Source of the DNA: Thermovenabulum gondwanense
GTDB taxonomy: Bacteria; Bacillota; Thermosediminibacteria; Thermosediminibacterales; Thermosediminibacteraceae
Direction: 5' to 3'
Length of the DNA: 64,000 bases
Assembly (NCBI RefSeq): GCF_001601575.1
Contig: NZ_LOHZ01000025.1
Span: 90,647-154,646, forward strand
Below the pieces are notes generated by a model. It worked only from the letters and a program-made list of their open reading frames with translations. It had not been told where the DNA came from and made no database searches. The position numbers were made by a program, and so were the translations under genes. Below, in pieces: positions 29,032-38,546 of the stretch; position 1 is the stretch's first letter, and each line of letters begins with the position of its first letter.

Positions 29032-29376
29032 ATGTCCGATTTGGTCAGAGTAATTGAACAGGAACAGATGAAAACGGATATTCCGGAGTTTAGACCCGGC
29101 GATACCGTGAAGGTATATACGAAAGTTATTGAAGGCAACCGTGAAAGGATACAGGTTTTTGAAGGAGTTGTTATAGCAAGAAAAGGCGGTGGCTTGAGGG
29201 AGACATTTACCGTTAGGAAAATATCCTACGGCGTAGGTGTGGAGAGGGTATTTCCCCTTCATTCACCGAGGATTGAAAAAATTGAAGTTGTTCGCAAGGG
29301 AAAGGTTCGCAGAGCAAAGCTATATTACCTGAGGAAGCTTAAAGGAAAAGCAGCAAAAATAAAAGAAAGGGACTGA
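29032..29376 (+). CDS. rplS: 50S ribosomal protein L19
   Basis: A 114-residue L19, located at the subunit interface of the 50S particle. Conserved segments [29 protein letters not shown] and [17 protein letters not shown] are present. GGGAGGTC precedes the ATG. A consensus promoter lies directly upstream and a weak hairpin overlaps its stop codon. Confidence 0.97.
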   Translation: MSDLVRVIEQEQMKTDIPEFRPGDTVKVYTKVIEGNRERIQVFEGVVIARKGGGLRETFTVRKISYGVGVERVFPLHSPRIEKIEVVRKGKVRRAKLYYLRKLKGKAAKIKERD

Positions 29377-29413
29377 TAACAGTCCCTTAATTTATTAAGG
29401 AGGCGATTTAGTT

Positions 29414-30286
29414 TTGGAGATTCAATGGTACCCGGGACATATGGCGAAAGCTAAGAGACAGATGAAGGAAATATTGAAAGTAATAGATGTTGTACTGGAA
29501 CTGGTAGATGCGAGAGCGCCTGAATCCTCTCACATATCGGATATAAAAGATATTGTCGGAGAAAAGCCCATTATAAGGGTATTAAATAAAGAAGATTTGG
29601 CGCAAAAAGAAGTTACGGAAAAATGGCAAAACTACTACAAAGAAAAGGGAATTATATCTTTTTCGGTAGATTCGGTTCACAAAAGCGGTATCAAAGAGAT
29701 AATAGGTTATATAAAAAATATAAAAAAGCAAAAAAATGGCGTTGTTCGCTGTATGGTAATGGGGGTACCTAATGTTGGCAAATCTTCTTTTATAAACCAA
29801 TTGGCTGGCAGGAAAAGTGCGAAGACGGGAGATATACCGGGTATTACTAAAGGGAAAATGTGGTTAAAAGTTAATAAAGATCTGGAGCTCCTTGATACTC
29901 CCGGAATTTTATGGCCCAAATTTGAAAAAAGAGATGCGGGCGTTAAACTTGCTATATTAGGATGTATAAAGGAAGAGATTTATAATCCCGAAAAAATAGC
30001 TTTAATTTTAATTAAGTTTATATCATTAAAATTCAGAAAAGAATTAATGGAAAGATTCAAATTAGATTCTCCCGGCAATCCCGAAGATATCCTGAGGGAA
30101 ATCGGAGAAAAAAGAGGATGTCTCCTGGCAGGGGGAAGAATTGATACTTTAAAGGCTTCAAAAATAATTTTAAAAGAGTTTCGGGATGGGAAAATAGGAA
30201 AAATTTCCTTAGAAGAACCCTGCGATAATGAATTCTGGGAAATTTACAATGAAAGTGTAGACGATAATCAAAAAAGTATCTTTTAG
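29414..30286 (+). CDS. rbgA: Ribosome biogenesis GTPase RbgA (YlqF)
   Basis: RbgA drives late 50S assembly (recruitment of L16 and neighbours). The 290-residue protein is a circularly permuted GTPase: G4 NKEDLA (about residues 59-64) comes before G1 GVPNVGKSS (about 117-125) and G3 DTPG (about 160-163). A C-terminal helical domain follows. TTG 29414 lies behind AAGGAGGCG and gives the family N terminus MEIQWYPGHMAKA. It is followed by rnhB. Confidence 0.93.
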   Translation: MEIQWYPGHMAKAKRQMKEILKVIDVVLELVDARAPESSHISDIKDIVGEKPIIRVLNKEDLAQKEVTEKWQNYYKEKGIISFSVDSVHKSGIKEIIGYIKNIKKQKNGVVRCMVMGVPNVGKSSFINQLAGRKSAKTGDIPGITKGKMWLKVNKDLELLDTPGILWPKFEKRDAGVKLAILGCIKEEIYNPEKIALILIKFISLKFRKELMERFKLDSPGNPEDILREIGEKRGCLLAGGRIDTLKASKIILKEFRDGKIGKISLEEPCDNEFWEIYNESVDDNQKSIF

Positions 30287-30300
30287 TAAGGAGTAAAAAT

Positions 30301-30930
30301 ATGGTGGTAAAAGAAGAAGAAAGGCTAAGAAAATTATTCGAATTTGAAAAAAGGCTCAGGGAAAGAGGTTACAAATTAATTGCAGGCGTGGATGAGGCGG
30401 GTCGTGGACCTCTTGCAGGACCTGTTGTGGCTGCAGCCGTAATACTTCCGGAAAATGTTTTTATCCCAAACCTGAAAGACTCAAAATTGTTAAGCGAAAA
30501 AAAAAGGGAAGAAGTATATGAAGAAATAGTTAAAAAAGCAATCACTTATTCTTTCTCAATTGTAGATGAGAGATACATAGATATGCACAATATTTTAAAA
30601 GCAACTTTGCTTGCTATGAAAAATGCGGTTCTCGGACTTAAAATTTCTCCGGATTATATAATTGTGGATGCTTTAAAAATACCCGAAATAGATTTGCCCC
30701 AGGAAGGAATAAAAGGTGGGGACAGGATTTGCGGCTCTATTGCAGCTGCATCTATTGTAGCAAAGGTGGAAAGGGATAGAATTATGAAGCAGTATCACGA
30801 TTTATACCCCCAGTATGATTTTTTACATAATAAAGGTTATGGTACAAAAAAACACATAGAATCAATTAAAAAATTCGGATACTCTCCAATTCATAGAAAA
30901 ACTTTCAGCATTAAAAATTTAGAAATGTGA
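30301..30930 (+). CDS. rnhB: Ribonuclease HII
   Basis: RNase HII removes RNA from RNA-DNA hybrids and misincorporated ribonucleotides. The 209-residue protein has the first acidic pair Asp31-Glu32 in GVDEAGRGPLAGP, a further Asp123 in IIVDALK, and the late KGYGTKKHIE motif. It is the last gene of the core run; a weak AT-rich hairpin follows and then the catabolic island. In related Clostridia yraN commonly lies near rnhB, but here yraN is about 31.7 kb away. Confidence 0.95.
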   Translation: MVVKEEERLRKLFEFEKRLRERGYKLIAGVDEAGRGPLAGPVVAAAVILPENVFIPNLKDSKLLSEKKREEVYEEIVKKAITYSFSIVDERYIDMHNILKATLLAMKNAVLGLKISPDYIIVDALKIPEIDLPQEGIKGGDRICGSIAAASIVAKVERDRIMKQYHDLYPQYDFLHNKGYGTKKHIESIKKFGYSPIHRKTFSIKNLEM

Positions 30931-30953
30931 TATAGAAAGATCTATGTATTATA

Positions 30954-30990
30954 TTAATAAACTTAACATATAATAAGTTATTAATTTTTT
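30954..30990 (+). terminator. Possible AT-rich terminator after rnhB
   Basis: TTAATAAACTT (30954-30964) can pair, with one bulged A, with AAGTTATTAA (30975-30984), followed by six T. The stem has almost no GC, so it is weak evidence. The rest of the gap to 31143 is AT-rich with no clear promoter. Confidence 0.4.
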
Positions 30991-31143
30991 ATATCTAAGA
31001 GCTTAGAATCGCTGAGTTATAGATGGTTAATAGTTATAGGTAGATTTAGACCTTTTTGTTACAGGTTAACAAAGGAAAACGAAACTCTGTACATAATTTT
31101 ATATATAAAGTTACACAGATAGTTTTGAAAGGAAGGTGAAAAT

Positions 31144-32337
31144 ATGAAAGGGCCGTTAGAAGGAATTAGAGTGACGGATTTGAGCCATGTCCTTGCAGGA
31201 CCGGCTTGTACAATGATTTTGGCAGATCTGGGGGCAGAAGTTATTAAGTTAGAACCACCTGATGGCGATGATGCAAGGCAATTTGGGCCTTTCAAGAATG
31301 ATCAAAGCGGTTATTTTATCAGTATTAATAGGAATAAAAAAAGCGTATGTGTTAACCTGAAGACTGAAGAGGGCAAAAGGATTCTGCGGGATTTGATAAA
31401 AATTTCGGATGTAGTAGTGGAAAACTTCAGACCGGGCACGATGAAAAAATTGGGCTTTTCCTATGAAGAAATGAAAAAAATAAACCCCGGCATTATATAC
31501 TGCTCTATTTGCGGTTTCGGACACGATACTTTACCGGAGTATTCTTCAAAACCTGCCTATGATATGGTTGTTCAGGGATACAGCGGTTTGATGAGTATTA
31601 CGGGACCGGAAGGAGGTCCTCCCGTAAGGGTTGGAACTTCCATTGGGGACCTGGTAGCAGGACATCATGCGGCTATTGGAATTTTAAGTGCACTCATCCA
31701 CAGGGAGAAAACGGGAGAAGGTCAACATGTAGATATTTCTATGCTTGATGGATTGGTTTATTTTTTAGAAAATGCGATAGTAAGGTATACCATGACGGGA
31801 GAGATACCTGGTCCTCTGGGAACGGCACATCCTACTATTACACCGTTCCAGGCTTTTAAAACCAAAGACCACTATATAATCACACCAATTGGCAACGATA
31901 AATTATGGGCATTATTCTGCGAAGCGATTGGCAGGGTTGATTTGATAGAGCATCCCAAATTCAAGACAAATCCTCTCAGGAATGAGAATAAAAAAGAATT
32001 AATACCAATACTGGAAGAAATTATGCTTACCAAAACCACTCAGGAGTGGATGGAAATATTTGATAAGTACAACCTGCCTTATTCTCCGATAAACACCGTT
32101 GATAAAGTTGTGAATGACCCGGTAGTGAATTACAGGAAAATGGTGGTTGAAATAGATCAGCCTTTAGTTGGTAAAGTAAAGATTACCGGTACTCCCTTCC
32201 ATATGTCAAAAACTCCTGGAGAAGTTAGAACTCCCGCTCCTCTTCTTGGAGAACACACCGATGAGGTTTTGAAAAACCTGTTAAATTATACCGAGGAGGA
32301 AATAAAAACTTTAAGGGAAAAGAGTGTTATTAATTAA
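31144..32337 (+). CDS. Class III CoA-transferase (CaiB/BaiF/Frc family)
   Basis: A 397-residue family III CoA-transferase. These enzymes move CoA between carboxylic acids; known substrates include formate/oxalate (Frc), carnitine (CaiB) and benzylsuccinate. The N-terminal LEGIRVTDLSHVLAGP, PPDGDDARQFGPF and VENFRPGTMKKLG segments are typical, and the catalytic aspartate falls at Asp169 in TSIGDL, the same position as in Frc. Substrate cannot be read directly. It is monocistronic, first gene of the island, with its own strong ribosome-binding site and terminator. If the island makes oxamate or oxalate, an oxalyl-CoA role is possible, but no oxalyl-CoA decarboxylase is present. Confidence 0.85.
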   Translation: MKGPLEGIRVTDLSHVLAGPACTMILADLGAEVIKLEPPDGDDARQFGPFKNDQSGYFISINRNKKSVCVNLKTEEGKRILRDLIKISDVVVENFRPGTMKKLGFSYEEMKKINPGIIYCSICGFGHDTLPEYSSKPAYDMVVQGYSGLMSITGPEGGPPVRVGTSIGDLVAGHHAAIGILSALIHREKTGEGQHVDISMLDGLVYFLENAIVRYTMTGEIPGPLGTAHPTITPFQAFKTKDHYIITPIGNDKLWALFCEAIGRVDLIEHPKFKTNPLRNENKKELIPILEEIMLTKTTQEWMEIFDKYNLPYSPINTVDKVVNDPVVNYRKMVVEIDQPLVGKVKITGTPFHMSKTPGEVRTPAPLLGEHTDEVLKNLLNYTEEEIKTLREKSVIN

Positions 32338-32420
32338 AAAAATTGTATTTATAAATGCCCACCCTTCAATTTTTAAGGGAAACAGGTCTATGTATATAGT
32401 GCAGGCTTAAACTTAAATAA

Positions 32421-32491
32421 AAAAGCTCCGTCTTATGGTAAAAAGCTTTTGAAATTTTATCTTTTACCATAAGAGGAGCTTTCTTCTTTTT
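32421..32491. terminator. Bidirectional terminator between converging genes
   Basis: A long imperfect stem: AAAGCTCC-GTCTTATGGTAAAAAG (from 32422) with CTTTTACCATAAGA-GGAGCTTT (32461-32482). T-runs flank it on both strands (CTTTTTTT on +, and GCTTTTTTATTT on the minus strand). It can end both the CoA-transferase transcript and the converging hydroxylase operon. Confidence 0.85.
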
Positions 32492-32496
32492 TTGAC

Positions 32497-32967
32497 TTAC
32501 AATTTATTTTTTAAAATATTAATAGCAGCTTCTTTTATAGAATAATATCCCGTACATCGACAAAGGTGGCCTCCCAATGCTTCTAATATTTCATTTTCAG
32601 AAGGGTTGGGGTTTCTTTCAAATAATGCTTTTGTGGCCATCAATATACCCGGTGTGCAAAAGCCGCATTGCACTGCGTTGTGATTGATAAATTCTTGTTG
32701 TATAGGATGAAGTTTATCTTTCTGGGCTAATCCTTCTATGGTTAATATATTAGCTTCGTCCGCTTCTACGGCCAATATTATGCAGGACCTAACGGGTTTT
32801 CCATCCATTATTACTGTGCAAGCTCCGCATTCACCGTTTCCGCAACCATGTTTTGTCCCTGTAAGTCAAACCTTTTCCCTTATAAAATCAAGGAGAGTCA
32901 TCTGGGGTTCAATATAATCTTCATAAAAAATTCCATTTATATTCATTTTAATGTAGTATTTATTCAT
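32497..32967 (-). pseudogene. Molybdenum hydroxylase 2Fe-2S subunit, interrupted by an in-frame TGA
   Basis: The small iron-sulfur subunit of a xanthine-dehydrogenase-type enzyme. Codons 1-33 encode a ferredoxin-like N terminus (ending TLLDFIREKV), then TGA (minus strand, 32866-32868), then in the same frame LTGTKHGCGNGECGACTV and the two-[2Fe-2S] motifs CGFCTPG and CRCTGY. The intact copy at 45279 reads REDLFLTGTKEGCG at the same place, so one codon became a stop, most simply GGA to TGA. The start overlaps the FAD-subunit stop by 8 bases. The intact downstream part would lack the first cysteines only if re-initiated at the ATG of residue MDGKPV. Selenocysteine insertion is unlikely: no family member has it here. 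Confidence 0.85.
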
Positions 32968-33822
32968 TTAAAATATTCCCTCCCTTCATTTCCCGAATAG
33001 CCTCTTTTATTAAATATCCAACCATTTTTCTCTTATAATAGGGAGTAGCTCTTAAGCTGCCTGCTCTTGGATTTATTTCCGAAAGTATAATTTCGATAGC
33101 CTTGTCTATATTTTGCATCGTGGAAGGTTTACCTTTAAGATATTGTTCGGCATTCTTCATCCTTACAACCGTTTTTTGAACTGCACCAAGGGCTATACGG
33201 ATTTCGGAAAATACAGGAAGATCCACATCTTTTAAATATACCGCAACGGCTACTGATGACAAATCCATGCCTTTACCCTGCTTACTCTATAATACCGGCT
33301 AAAAGAGTTTTCTTCTAAATCGGGTAAAAACACACCTTTTAATAATTCTCCTTTTCTTAAATCAACTTTTCCTGCATCGATTAAGAAATTTTCCAACGGA
33401 ATAATTCTTGAACCATGTTTAGATATTATCTCAACCTTTGCATTGTGAACCAAAAGACCTGGCACCGTATCTGCGGAAGGTGAGCCGTTGCAAATATTAC
33501 CTCCGATGGTTGCTCGACAGCGAATCTCATGACATCCGAGGACGCCAGCACCTTCTACCAGAGCTCGATACCGAGAAAGGAGAGGAGAATTTTTTATCTC
33601 ATCAATGGTTGTTAAAGCACCTATAAAAATTCCTCCATCAACCTTTTCTACACCTTTTAATTCTTTTAATCCCTTTATATCTATGAGAAAAGAGGGATTT
33701 ATTTTTCCGGACTTTAAATTTACTACCACATCCGTACCACCGGCTAATATCGCCGCATTTTCTTTTTCTAAGCATTCAAGGGCATCTGTTAAAGTATTTG
33801 GTTTTATATAATCAAAGTTCAT
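32960..33822 (-). pseudogene. Molybdenum hydroxylase FAD subunit, frameshifted
   Basis: The FAD-binding subunit of the same enzyme. The first 190 codons (33822 down to about 33253) carry AILAGGTDVVVNLKSG and ATIGGNICNGSPSADTVPG, the FAD motifs. At SRVK the frame changes: the intact paralogue continues KGHDLSIVGVA, whereas here the reading runs into AWICHQ-stop, and MDLSSVAVAVYLKD continues one frame over. One C missing in the run at 33270-33273 (+ strand) explains it. The C-terminal part ends normally at 32960. With the TGA in the next gene this makes two independent lesions in adjacent subunit genes, so decay is more likely than two sequencing errors, but errors are not excluded. Confidence 0.85.
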
Positions 33823-36141
33823 TTACTTCACCTCCTCAAGAGCCTTTAATATTTGTTCCGGTGTAACGGGGATTTGATTGAAGCTTATTTTTAAAGCATC
33901 GTAGAGGGCATTAAGTATGGCAGGGGATACTGCCACCGCACCGTGTTCACCAAGACCTCTTGCTCCATAGGGTCCGGTTTCTTCCGGAGTTTCTATAAAA
34001 ATTACCTTTGCTTCATCCGGAATATCTTCAATTCCCGGAATTTTGTAATCTACAAGGTCATTATTTCTTATTTTACCCTTATCGGAAAATACCAGAACTT
34101 CCGAAATCGTTGCTCCCAGGGCTTGTATCATGGCTCCTATTACCTGGTCCCGTGCAATTTTTGGATTAATGATCTTTCCTGCATCAATAGCGTTTACCAG
34201 TTTTCTGATGTGGTATCTTCCCGTATTTTTATCTATTTCCACTTCTACCCCTACACAACCGCAGGTCCAGTCAGCAGCAGCATTACCTTGACCGGTTTCG
34301 GGATCTAAAAATTCAAGCCCTGAAGGAACAAAGCTACCTTCGCCTATCAGGGGGGAGGTGATAGCAGAGCCTTTTTCGTCGACATACCCGGAAGCTATTT
34401 TTTCCAGTTCCACTTTGAGGACGGGGTTAATTTTTGAAAAGACATAATCTGAATTGAAATCCACTTCCTTTTCGGGTATCTTTAATATTCTTGATCCGGC
34501 TTTTTTTATTTTAGACGATAAGTCCTTAGCAGCAATTAATATCGCATTTCCTACTCCCCATGTGGTATGACTTGCCACGGTTTGCCATTCATATGGAGAA
34601 AAAGAAGTGTCCACTTGTTTTACTATCTTTATTTTTTCAACGGGAAAGTTTAAAGCTTCTGCAGCAATTTGAGAAAGAGCAGTATAGGTTCCCTGTCCCA
34701 TCTCTATTGCGCCAACGTATAAAGTAATACTTTTATCTTCATTTAATTTCATTACCGCCCCGGATTGGGCATTATTTGGCATAATTGGAGTCTTCATATA
34801 AGCCGCTATTCCTCTGCCGATCAGTAATTCTTTATTTTCTTCCCTGGGTTCTTTAAAAATTTCTTCAGCTACTTTTTTTACACACAAATCGAATTTGCCG
34901 GAGTTTTCATTCATTACCTGTCCAATTGCGTTCTTTTTTCCCGGCCCCAAAATATTTTTCAATCTAAATTCCACCGGATCAATTTTCAATTCCCGTGCGA
35001 TTTTTTCCATTTGGAGTTCACAGGCAAAGTGGGCTTCGGGATGACCATAACCTCTGAAAGCTCCAGTGGGTGGAGTATTTGTATATACTCCGTACACGTC
35101 AATTTGTAAATTATCTATTTCATAAGGACCGGTGGCGGACATACCTATACCGTTCACAATATTAACCGCATAATCGGCATAACCACCGGCACCAAGAAGA
35201 ATTTGTGCTTTTAATCCGAGTATTTTGCCTTCTCGTGATACCGCCGTTTCGTATTTTGCAAAGACACCTCTTCCGACATTTGTACCTTCAAACATCTCTT
35301 CCCTTGTAAGGGAAAGTTTTATATATCGTCCCGGTACCATTTTAGCTAAGCATGATATAAGAGGTTCTATGGTTACATCGGATTTTCCTCCAAAACCACC
35401 GCCGACATACGGGACGATAACCCTTACATTGGATAAGGGTAAGGAATGAATTTTAGATACTATATTTTGTACCACAAAAGGAGCCTGAGAGCTTGTATAG
35501 ATCGTAAAGGTATTATCATAACCGTATAAAGCAATAGCACAGTGGGGTTCTAACTGGACGTGGTGTACGTAAGGTACCCAGTATTCACCAGCTATAATTT
35601 TATATGCGGTTTTAAAAGTATTTTCTATATTACCCCGACTTATTTTAAAATGATGAAAACAATTTTTACCTTCTGGTTTAATAAACCCTGCTCTTTCATA
35701 TTCAAATACGTTTTCGTGAATAACCGGAGAATTTTCTTTTATAGCCTCCTGCGGGTAAATTACAAAGGGGAATTCTTCATATTCAACTTTTATCTCTTTA
35801 ACTGCTTCTTCTGCAGCGTATTTTGAAGTAGCTATAACACATGCAACGGGTTCGCCGGCATACCTTACTTTGTCTTTTGCGATGGGGTATTGATCCTGGA
35901 TACATGCTCCTACTCTTTTTACATCTAAATCTTTGCCAGTAACTATCTTGACGACTCCTTTTATTTTTAATGCATTTGATATATCTATTTTTAAAATTTT
36001 TCCATGAGCTATAGGTGAGCGGAGCACTTTGGCAAATAACATTCCGGGAAATTTCATATCATCGGTAAAAATTGCATTTCCGGTAACTTTCTCGAAACCA
36101 TCAACCCGCTTATAATTTTTGCCAATATAAGAAAATTCCAT
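33823..36141 (-). CDS. Molybdenum hydroxylase large (Mo-pterin) subunit, copy 1
   Basis: A 772-residue molybdopterin subunit of the xanthine dehydrogenase family. Recognisable are DDMKFPGMLFAKVLRSPIAH near residue 26, LEPHCAIA, GGGFGGKSD, GAFRGYGHPEAHFA (the substrate-binding Arg region), EMGQGTYTALSQIA, and the catalytic Glu region GARGLGEHG near the C terminus. The gene is open throughout, unlike its two partner genes downstream. It lies 15 bases after the CodA-like gene and abuts the FAD gene (TAAATG). It might still be made and use subunits from the second operon, or be a fossil; the sequence does not decide. Confidence 0.9.
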   Translation of the reverse strand: MEFSYIGKNYKRVDGFEKVTGNAIFTDDMKFPGMLFAKVLRSPIAHGKILKIDISNALKIKGVVKIVTGKDLDVKRVGACIQDQYPIAKDKVRYAGEPVACVIATSKYAAEEAVKEIKVEYEEFPFVIYPQEAIKENSPVIHENVFEYERAGFIKPEGKNCFHHFKISRGNIENTFKTAYKIIAGEYWVPYVHHVQLEPHCAIALYGYDNTFTIYTSSQAPFVVQNIVSKIHSLPLSNVRVIVPYVGGGFGGKSDVTIEPLISCLAKMVPGRYIKLSLTREEMFEGTNVGRGVFAKYETAVSREGKILGLKAQILLGAGGYADYAVNIVNGIGMSATGPYEIDNLQIDVYGVYTNTPPTGAFRGYGHPEAHFACELQMEKIARELKIDPVEFRLKNILGPGKKNAIGQVMNENSGKFDLCVKKVAEEIFKEPREENKELLIGRGIAAYMKTPIMPNNAQSGAVMKLNEDKSITLYVGAIEMGQGTYTALSQIAAEALNFPVEKIKIVKQVDTSFSPYEWQTVASHTTWGVGNAILIAAKDLSSKIKKAGSRILKIPEKEVDFNSDYVFSKINPVLKVELEKIASGYVDEKGSAITSPLIGEGSFVPSGLEFLDPETGQGNAAADWTCGCVGVEVEIDKNTGRYHIRKLVNAIDAGKIINPKIARDQVIGAMIQALGATISEVLVFSDKGKIRNNDLVDYKIPGIEDIPDEAKVIFIETPEETGPYGARGLGEHGAVAVSPAILNALYDALKISFNQIPVTPEQILKALEEVK

Positions 36142-36156
36142 AGTATTCCTCCTTCA

Positions 36157-37392
36157 CTATACAAGAATTTCCGACCTCATTTCGGTTTTTGCAATAATCT
36201 TACCCTTTCTTATAACAAAAAGGCGAGGAGGGGTAAGCCTTATAGCATCTTTGATATTTTCTGCATCAATTACAACAATATCGGCTCTTTTACCGGCTTC
36301 CAGTCCGTAATCGCTTAGTCTTAAAATTTTAGCAGCATTATAGGTTGGCATGTTAAACACTTCTTCAATTTCGTGGGGTAAGCTCATGTGGGCGGCATGA
36401 GCGGTAATTAAAGCCACCTGTAAAAGGTCCGCACTTCCAAAGGGGTAAAAAGTGTCTTTAATACAATCTTGCCCGAAACTAACGTTTATGCCCCTTTCAA
36501 TCAGTTCCTTAACCCTTGTGATTCCTCTGCGTTTTGGTTGTTTATCCAATCTTCCCTGAAGCATTAGATTGGTTGCGGGGTTTGTAATCATATTTATTTC
36601 TGCTTTTTTTACCTTTTCCATGACGTATTCAGCATAATGGTCGTCATAGGCTGCCAGTGCACATGTGTGACCAGCGGTCACTCTTTTGAAATAGCTCCGT
36701 TTTATGGTTTCATCTGCTACCATTTCTAAGGTTCTGTAAAAGGGGTCATCAGTTTCATCCACATGCATATCGATATCGGCATCAAATTCCTCAGCGATAT
36801 CGAATACTATCTTTACGTGTTTTCTACTGTCTTCGGGAGAGAATTCATTTGCTGGCATTCCTCCAATTAAATCAGCCCCCATTCTCATGGCTTCCCTTAA
36901 TAATTCTTCACATCCCGGGTTTTTTATTATACCTTCTTGAGGGAATGCCACAATTTGTATATCAACAAGGTGCTCACATTTACGCTTCAATTCAAGAACC
37001 CCTTCTAACGGTTTTAAGCCACCGATGGTGTCAACATCTACGTGTGTTCTAATTCTTGTGGTGCCATTTTTTACCGCCATTTCCACAACTTCTTTTGCTC
37101 TTTTTACAATATCATCAGTCGTATAATTTGCTTTTTTCTCCCAAATGATTTCAATAGCTTCCATCAAAGTACCGGATTTATTGGGTCTCACCACATCCAC
37201 AATATTTACCTTGTCTAAATGTATGTGAGGGTCGATAAAAGCAGGGATGGTTAGTTTTCCTTTTGCATCAATTTCATTTTTAGCAGAGTAGTTTAAATTG
37301 GGCCCAATATCAACTATTTTTTCATCTTTAATTGCAATGTCCATTAGAATTTGCTTGTCTCTTAATTTTGCGTTTCTAATAATTAAATCCAT
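36157..37392 (-). CDS. CodA-like cytosine deaminase family amidohydrolase
   Basis: A 411-residue metal-dependent amidohydrolase of the cytosine deaminase (CodA) branch. Metal ligands are visible: His56 and His58 in DPHIHLDK, HVDETDDP, the GHTCALAAYDDHY motif and the terminal Asp in GQDCIKDTFYPFGSADLL. CodA relatives deaminate cytosine, isoguanine or related triazines; the exact base is open. The second ATG (37392) is chosen because AAAGGAG ends 8 bases before it. It heads the minus-strand operon with the hydroxylase subunits, and TTTCATATTATGAAA lies just upstream, overlapping its ribosome-binding site. Confidence 0.85.
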   Translation of the reverse strand: MDLIIRNAKLRDKQILMDIAIKDEKIVDIGPNLNYSAKNEIDAKGKLTIPAFIDPHIHLDKVNIVDVVRPNKSGTLMEAIEIIWEKKANYTTDDIVKRAKEVVEMAVKNGTTRIRTHVDVDTIGGLKPLEGVLELKRKCEHLVDIQIVAFPQEGIIKNPGCEELLREAMRMGADLIGGMPANEFSPEDSRKHVKIVFDIAEEFDADIDMHVDETDDPFYRTLEMVADETIKRSYFKRVTAGHTCALAAYDDHYAEYVMEKVKKAEINMITNPATNLMLQGRLDKQPKRRGITRVKELIERGINVSFGQDCIKDTFYPFGSADLLQVALITAHAAHMSLPHEIEEVFNMPTYNAAKILRLSDYGLEAGKRADIVVIDAENIKDAIRLTPPRLFVIRKGKIIAKTEMRSEILV

Positions 37393-37405
37393 TGCAGACA
37401 TCTCC

Positions 37406-37441
37406 TTTCATATTATGAAAAAATTATTTTATATTAAGAAA
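37406..37441. promoter_or_regulatory. Twin palindromic operator-like boxes before the deaminase gene
   Basis: TTTCATATTATGAAA (37406-37420) is a perfect 7-1-7 palindrome. A degenerate copy, TTTTATATTAAGAAA, lies at 37427-37441, exactly 21 bases along, two helical turns. The identical 15-mer occurs before the diverging permease gene at 38568. An IclR-family regulator gene lies between them, making it the likely binder. Confidence 0.6.
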
Positions 37442-37547
37442 CTATTTAATAGATTCGTTAATTTTTGCAAAAATCCTTCTGAAATTTGGTTAAATAAAAA
37501 TTAAATATTACACAAAGATTAATATTTCGAATTGTATAAATATAACA

Positions 37548-37575
37548 AAAGCCCATCTAAATAAGATGGGCTTAG
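37548..37575 (-). terminator. Terminator of the iclR gene
   Basis: On the minus strand AGCCCATCT pairs with AGATGGGCT across a short loop (arms at 37550-37558 and 37564-37572 on +), followed by TTTGTT. It separates the regulator gene from the deaminase operon on the same strand. Confidence 0.75.
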
Positions 37576-37600
37576 TTTTATGCTTTTTTTTGAAAAAGAT

Positions 37601-38374
37601 TTAGTAAAAAACATTGTAAAGCGTTTCTGAAATTTCAGCAGCAGTTTGCTTTACTATATACCCCAGTTCTTGAATTCTTTTTTCGTCTGCTCGTACTGAA
37701 GGAACTATGGTAGAAATGGCAGCTATGACATTGCCTTTATTATCGAGAATAGGTGCACCTATTGCTGTAATCATTTCTTCGAATTCTTCTTTTTCAATGG
37801 AGTATCCTCTCTTTATAGTAGCCTTTAATTCTTCATAAAATAATTTCTCATCGGTAATAGTGTAAGGAGTATACTTTTTTAATCCGTTTATTTGCAAAAA
37901 AATTTTTAAATCATTTGAATTCATATAAGCTAAAAATATTTTACCAACAGCAGTACAGGTAAGGGGGATTCTTCTTCCTATCATCAAGTATGCTCTCAAT
38001 GTCTGCTTGGATTCATAACCTTTTATACATACCGCTTCTTCTTCATCCCTTATAAATATATTTGTGGTTTCTCCTGTGACTTCCGCACATTTTTCTAAAA
38101 AAGGATAGGCCTTTGAAAAAAACCTTTCATATAATTTTTGCCTTACAAGGACTCCGAAAATCTCCGGACCGAGCTCATATTTTTTGTTTGCTTTATTCTG
38201 GCTTATAATACCTTCTTCCAGCATTGTTTTTAAAATATGGTGTATGGTACTGGCATTATAACCGGTCAATTTTTCAATTTCGGAGATGCTGAGTTCTCCT
38301 TCTGAATTCATCAAAACCTTAAATATGTGGATTGCTTTTTGTACCGATTTTATTACTCCGTTATTATTTTGCAT
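37601..38374 (-). CDS. IclR family transcriptional regulator
   Basis: A 257-residue IclR-type regulator: N-terminal winged helix (SVQKAIHIFKVLMN, then LSISEIEKLTGYNASTIHHI at about residues 25-44) and a C-terminal effector domain with RRIPLTCTAVGKIFLAY and AAISTIVPS. IclR proteins such as AllR sense small acids of purine/ureide breakdown; the ligand here is unknown. ATG 38374 is preferred because GAGGTG lies six bases before it. It lies between the minus-strand deaminase/hydroxylase operon and the diverging permease gene, both of which carry the same palindromic boxes. Confidence 0.9.
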   Translation of the reverse strand: MQNNNGVIKSVQKAIHIFKVLMNSEGELSISEIEKLTGYNASTIHHILKTMLEEGIISQNKANKKYELGPEIFGVLVRQKLYERFFSKAYPFLEKCAEVTGETTNIFIRDEEEAVCIKGYESKQTLRAYLMIGRRIPLTCTAVGKIFLAYMNSNDLKIFLQINGLKKYTPYTITDEKLFYEELKATIKRGYSIEKEEFEEMITAIGAPILDNKGNVIAAISTIVPSVRADEKRIQELGYIVKQTAAEISETLYNVFY

Positions 38375-38546
38375 TATCTTCACCTCGTAATTTATTATAA
38401 CAAACAATAATTCTACTAAAAGCTAAAAAATCCTTTTTTAAAAAATTATTATTATTTTGCAACAAAAAAATTTAAAGTAAATTGTATAGATTTTATAAGT
38501 TTTAAAAAGAGGAAAAATGAAAAGGAAGGAGAATATAATATAATAA

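Noticed and set aside
29367..29388. Hairpin AAGGGACT/AGTCCCTT at the rplS stop as a terminator
   Set aside because: No T-run follows, and rbgA starts 25 bases later with its ribosome-binding site; it is at most a weak pause.
32866..32868. TGA read as selenocysteine in the 2Fe-2S subunit
   Set aside because: Family members have Gly or a hydrophobic residue here, not Cys; no bacterial SECIS-like stem was evident just downstream; selenium in these enzymes is a labile ligand, and the neighbouring gene is also broken.
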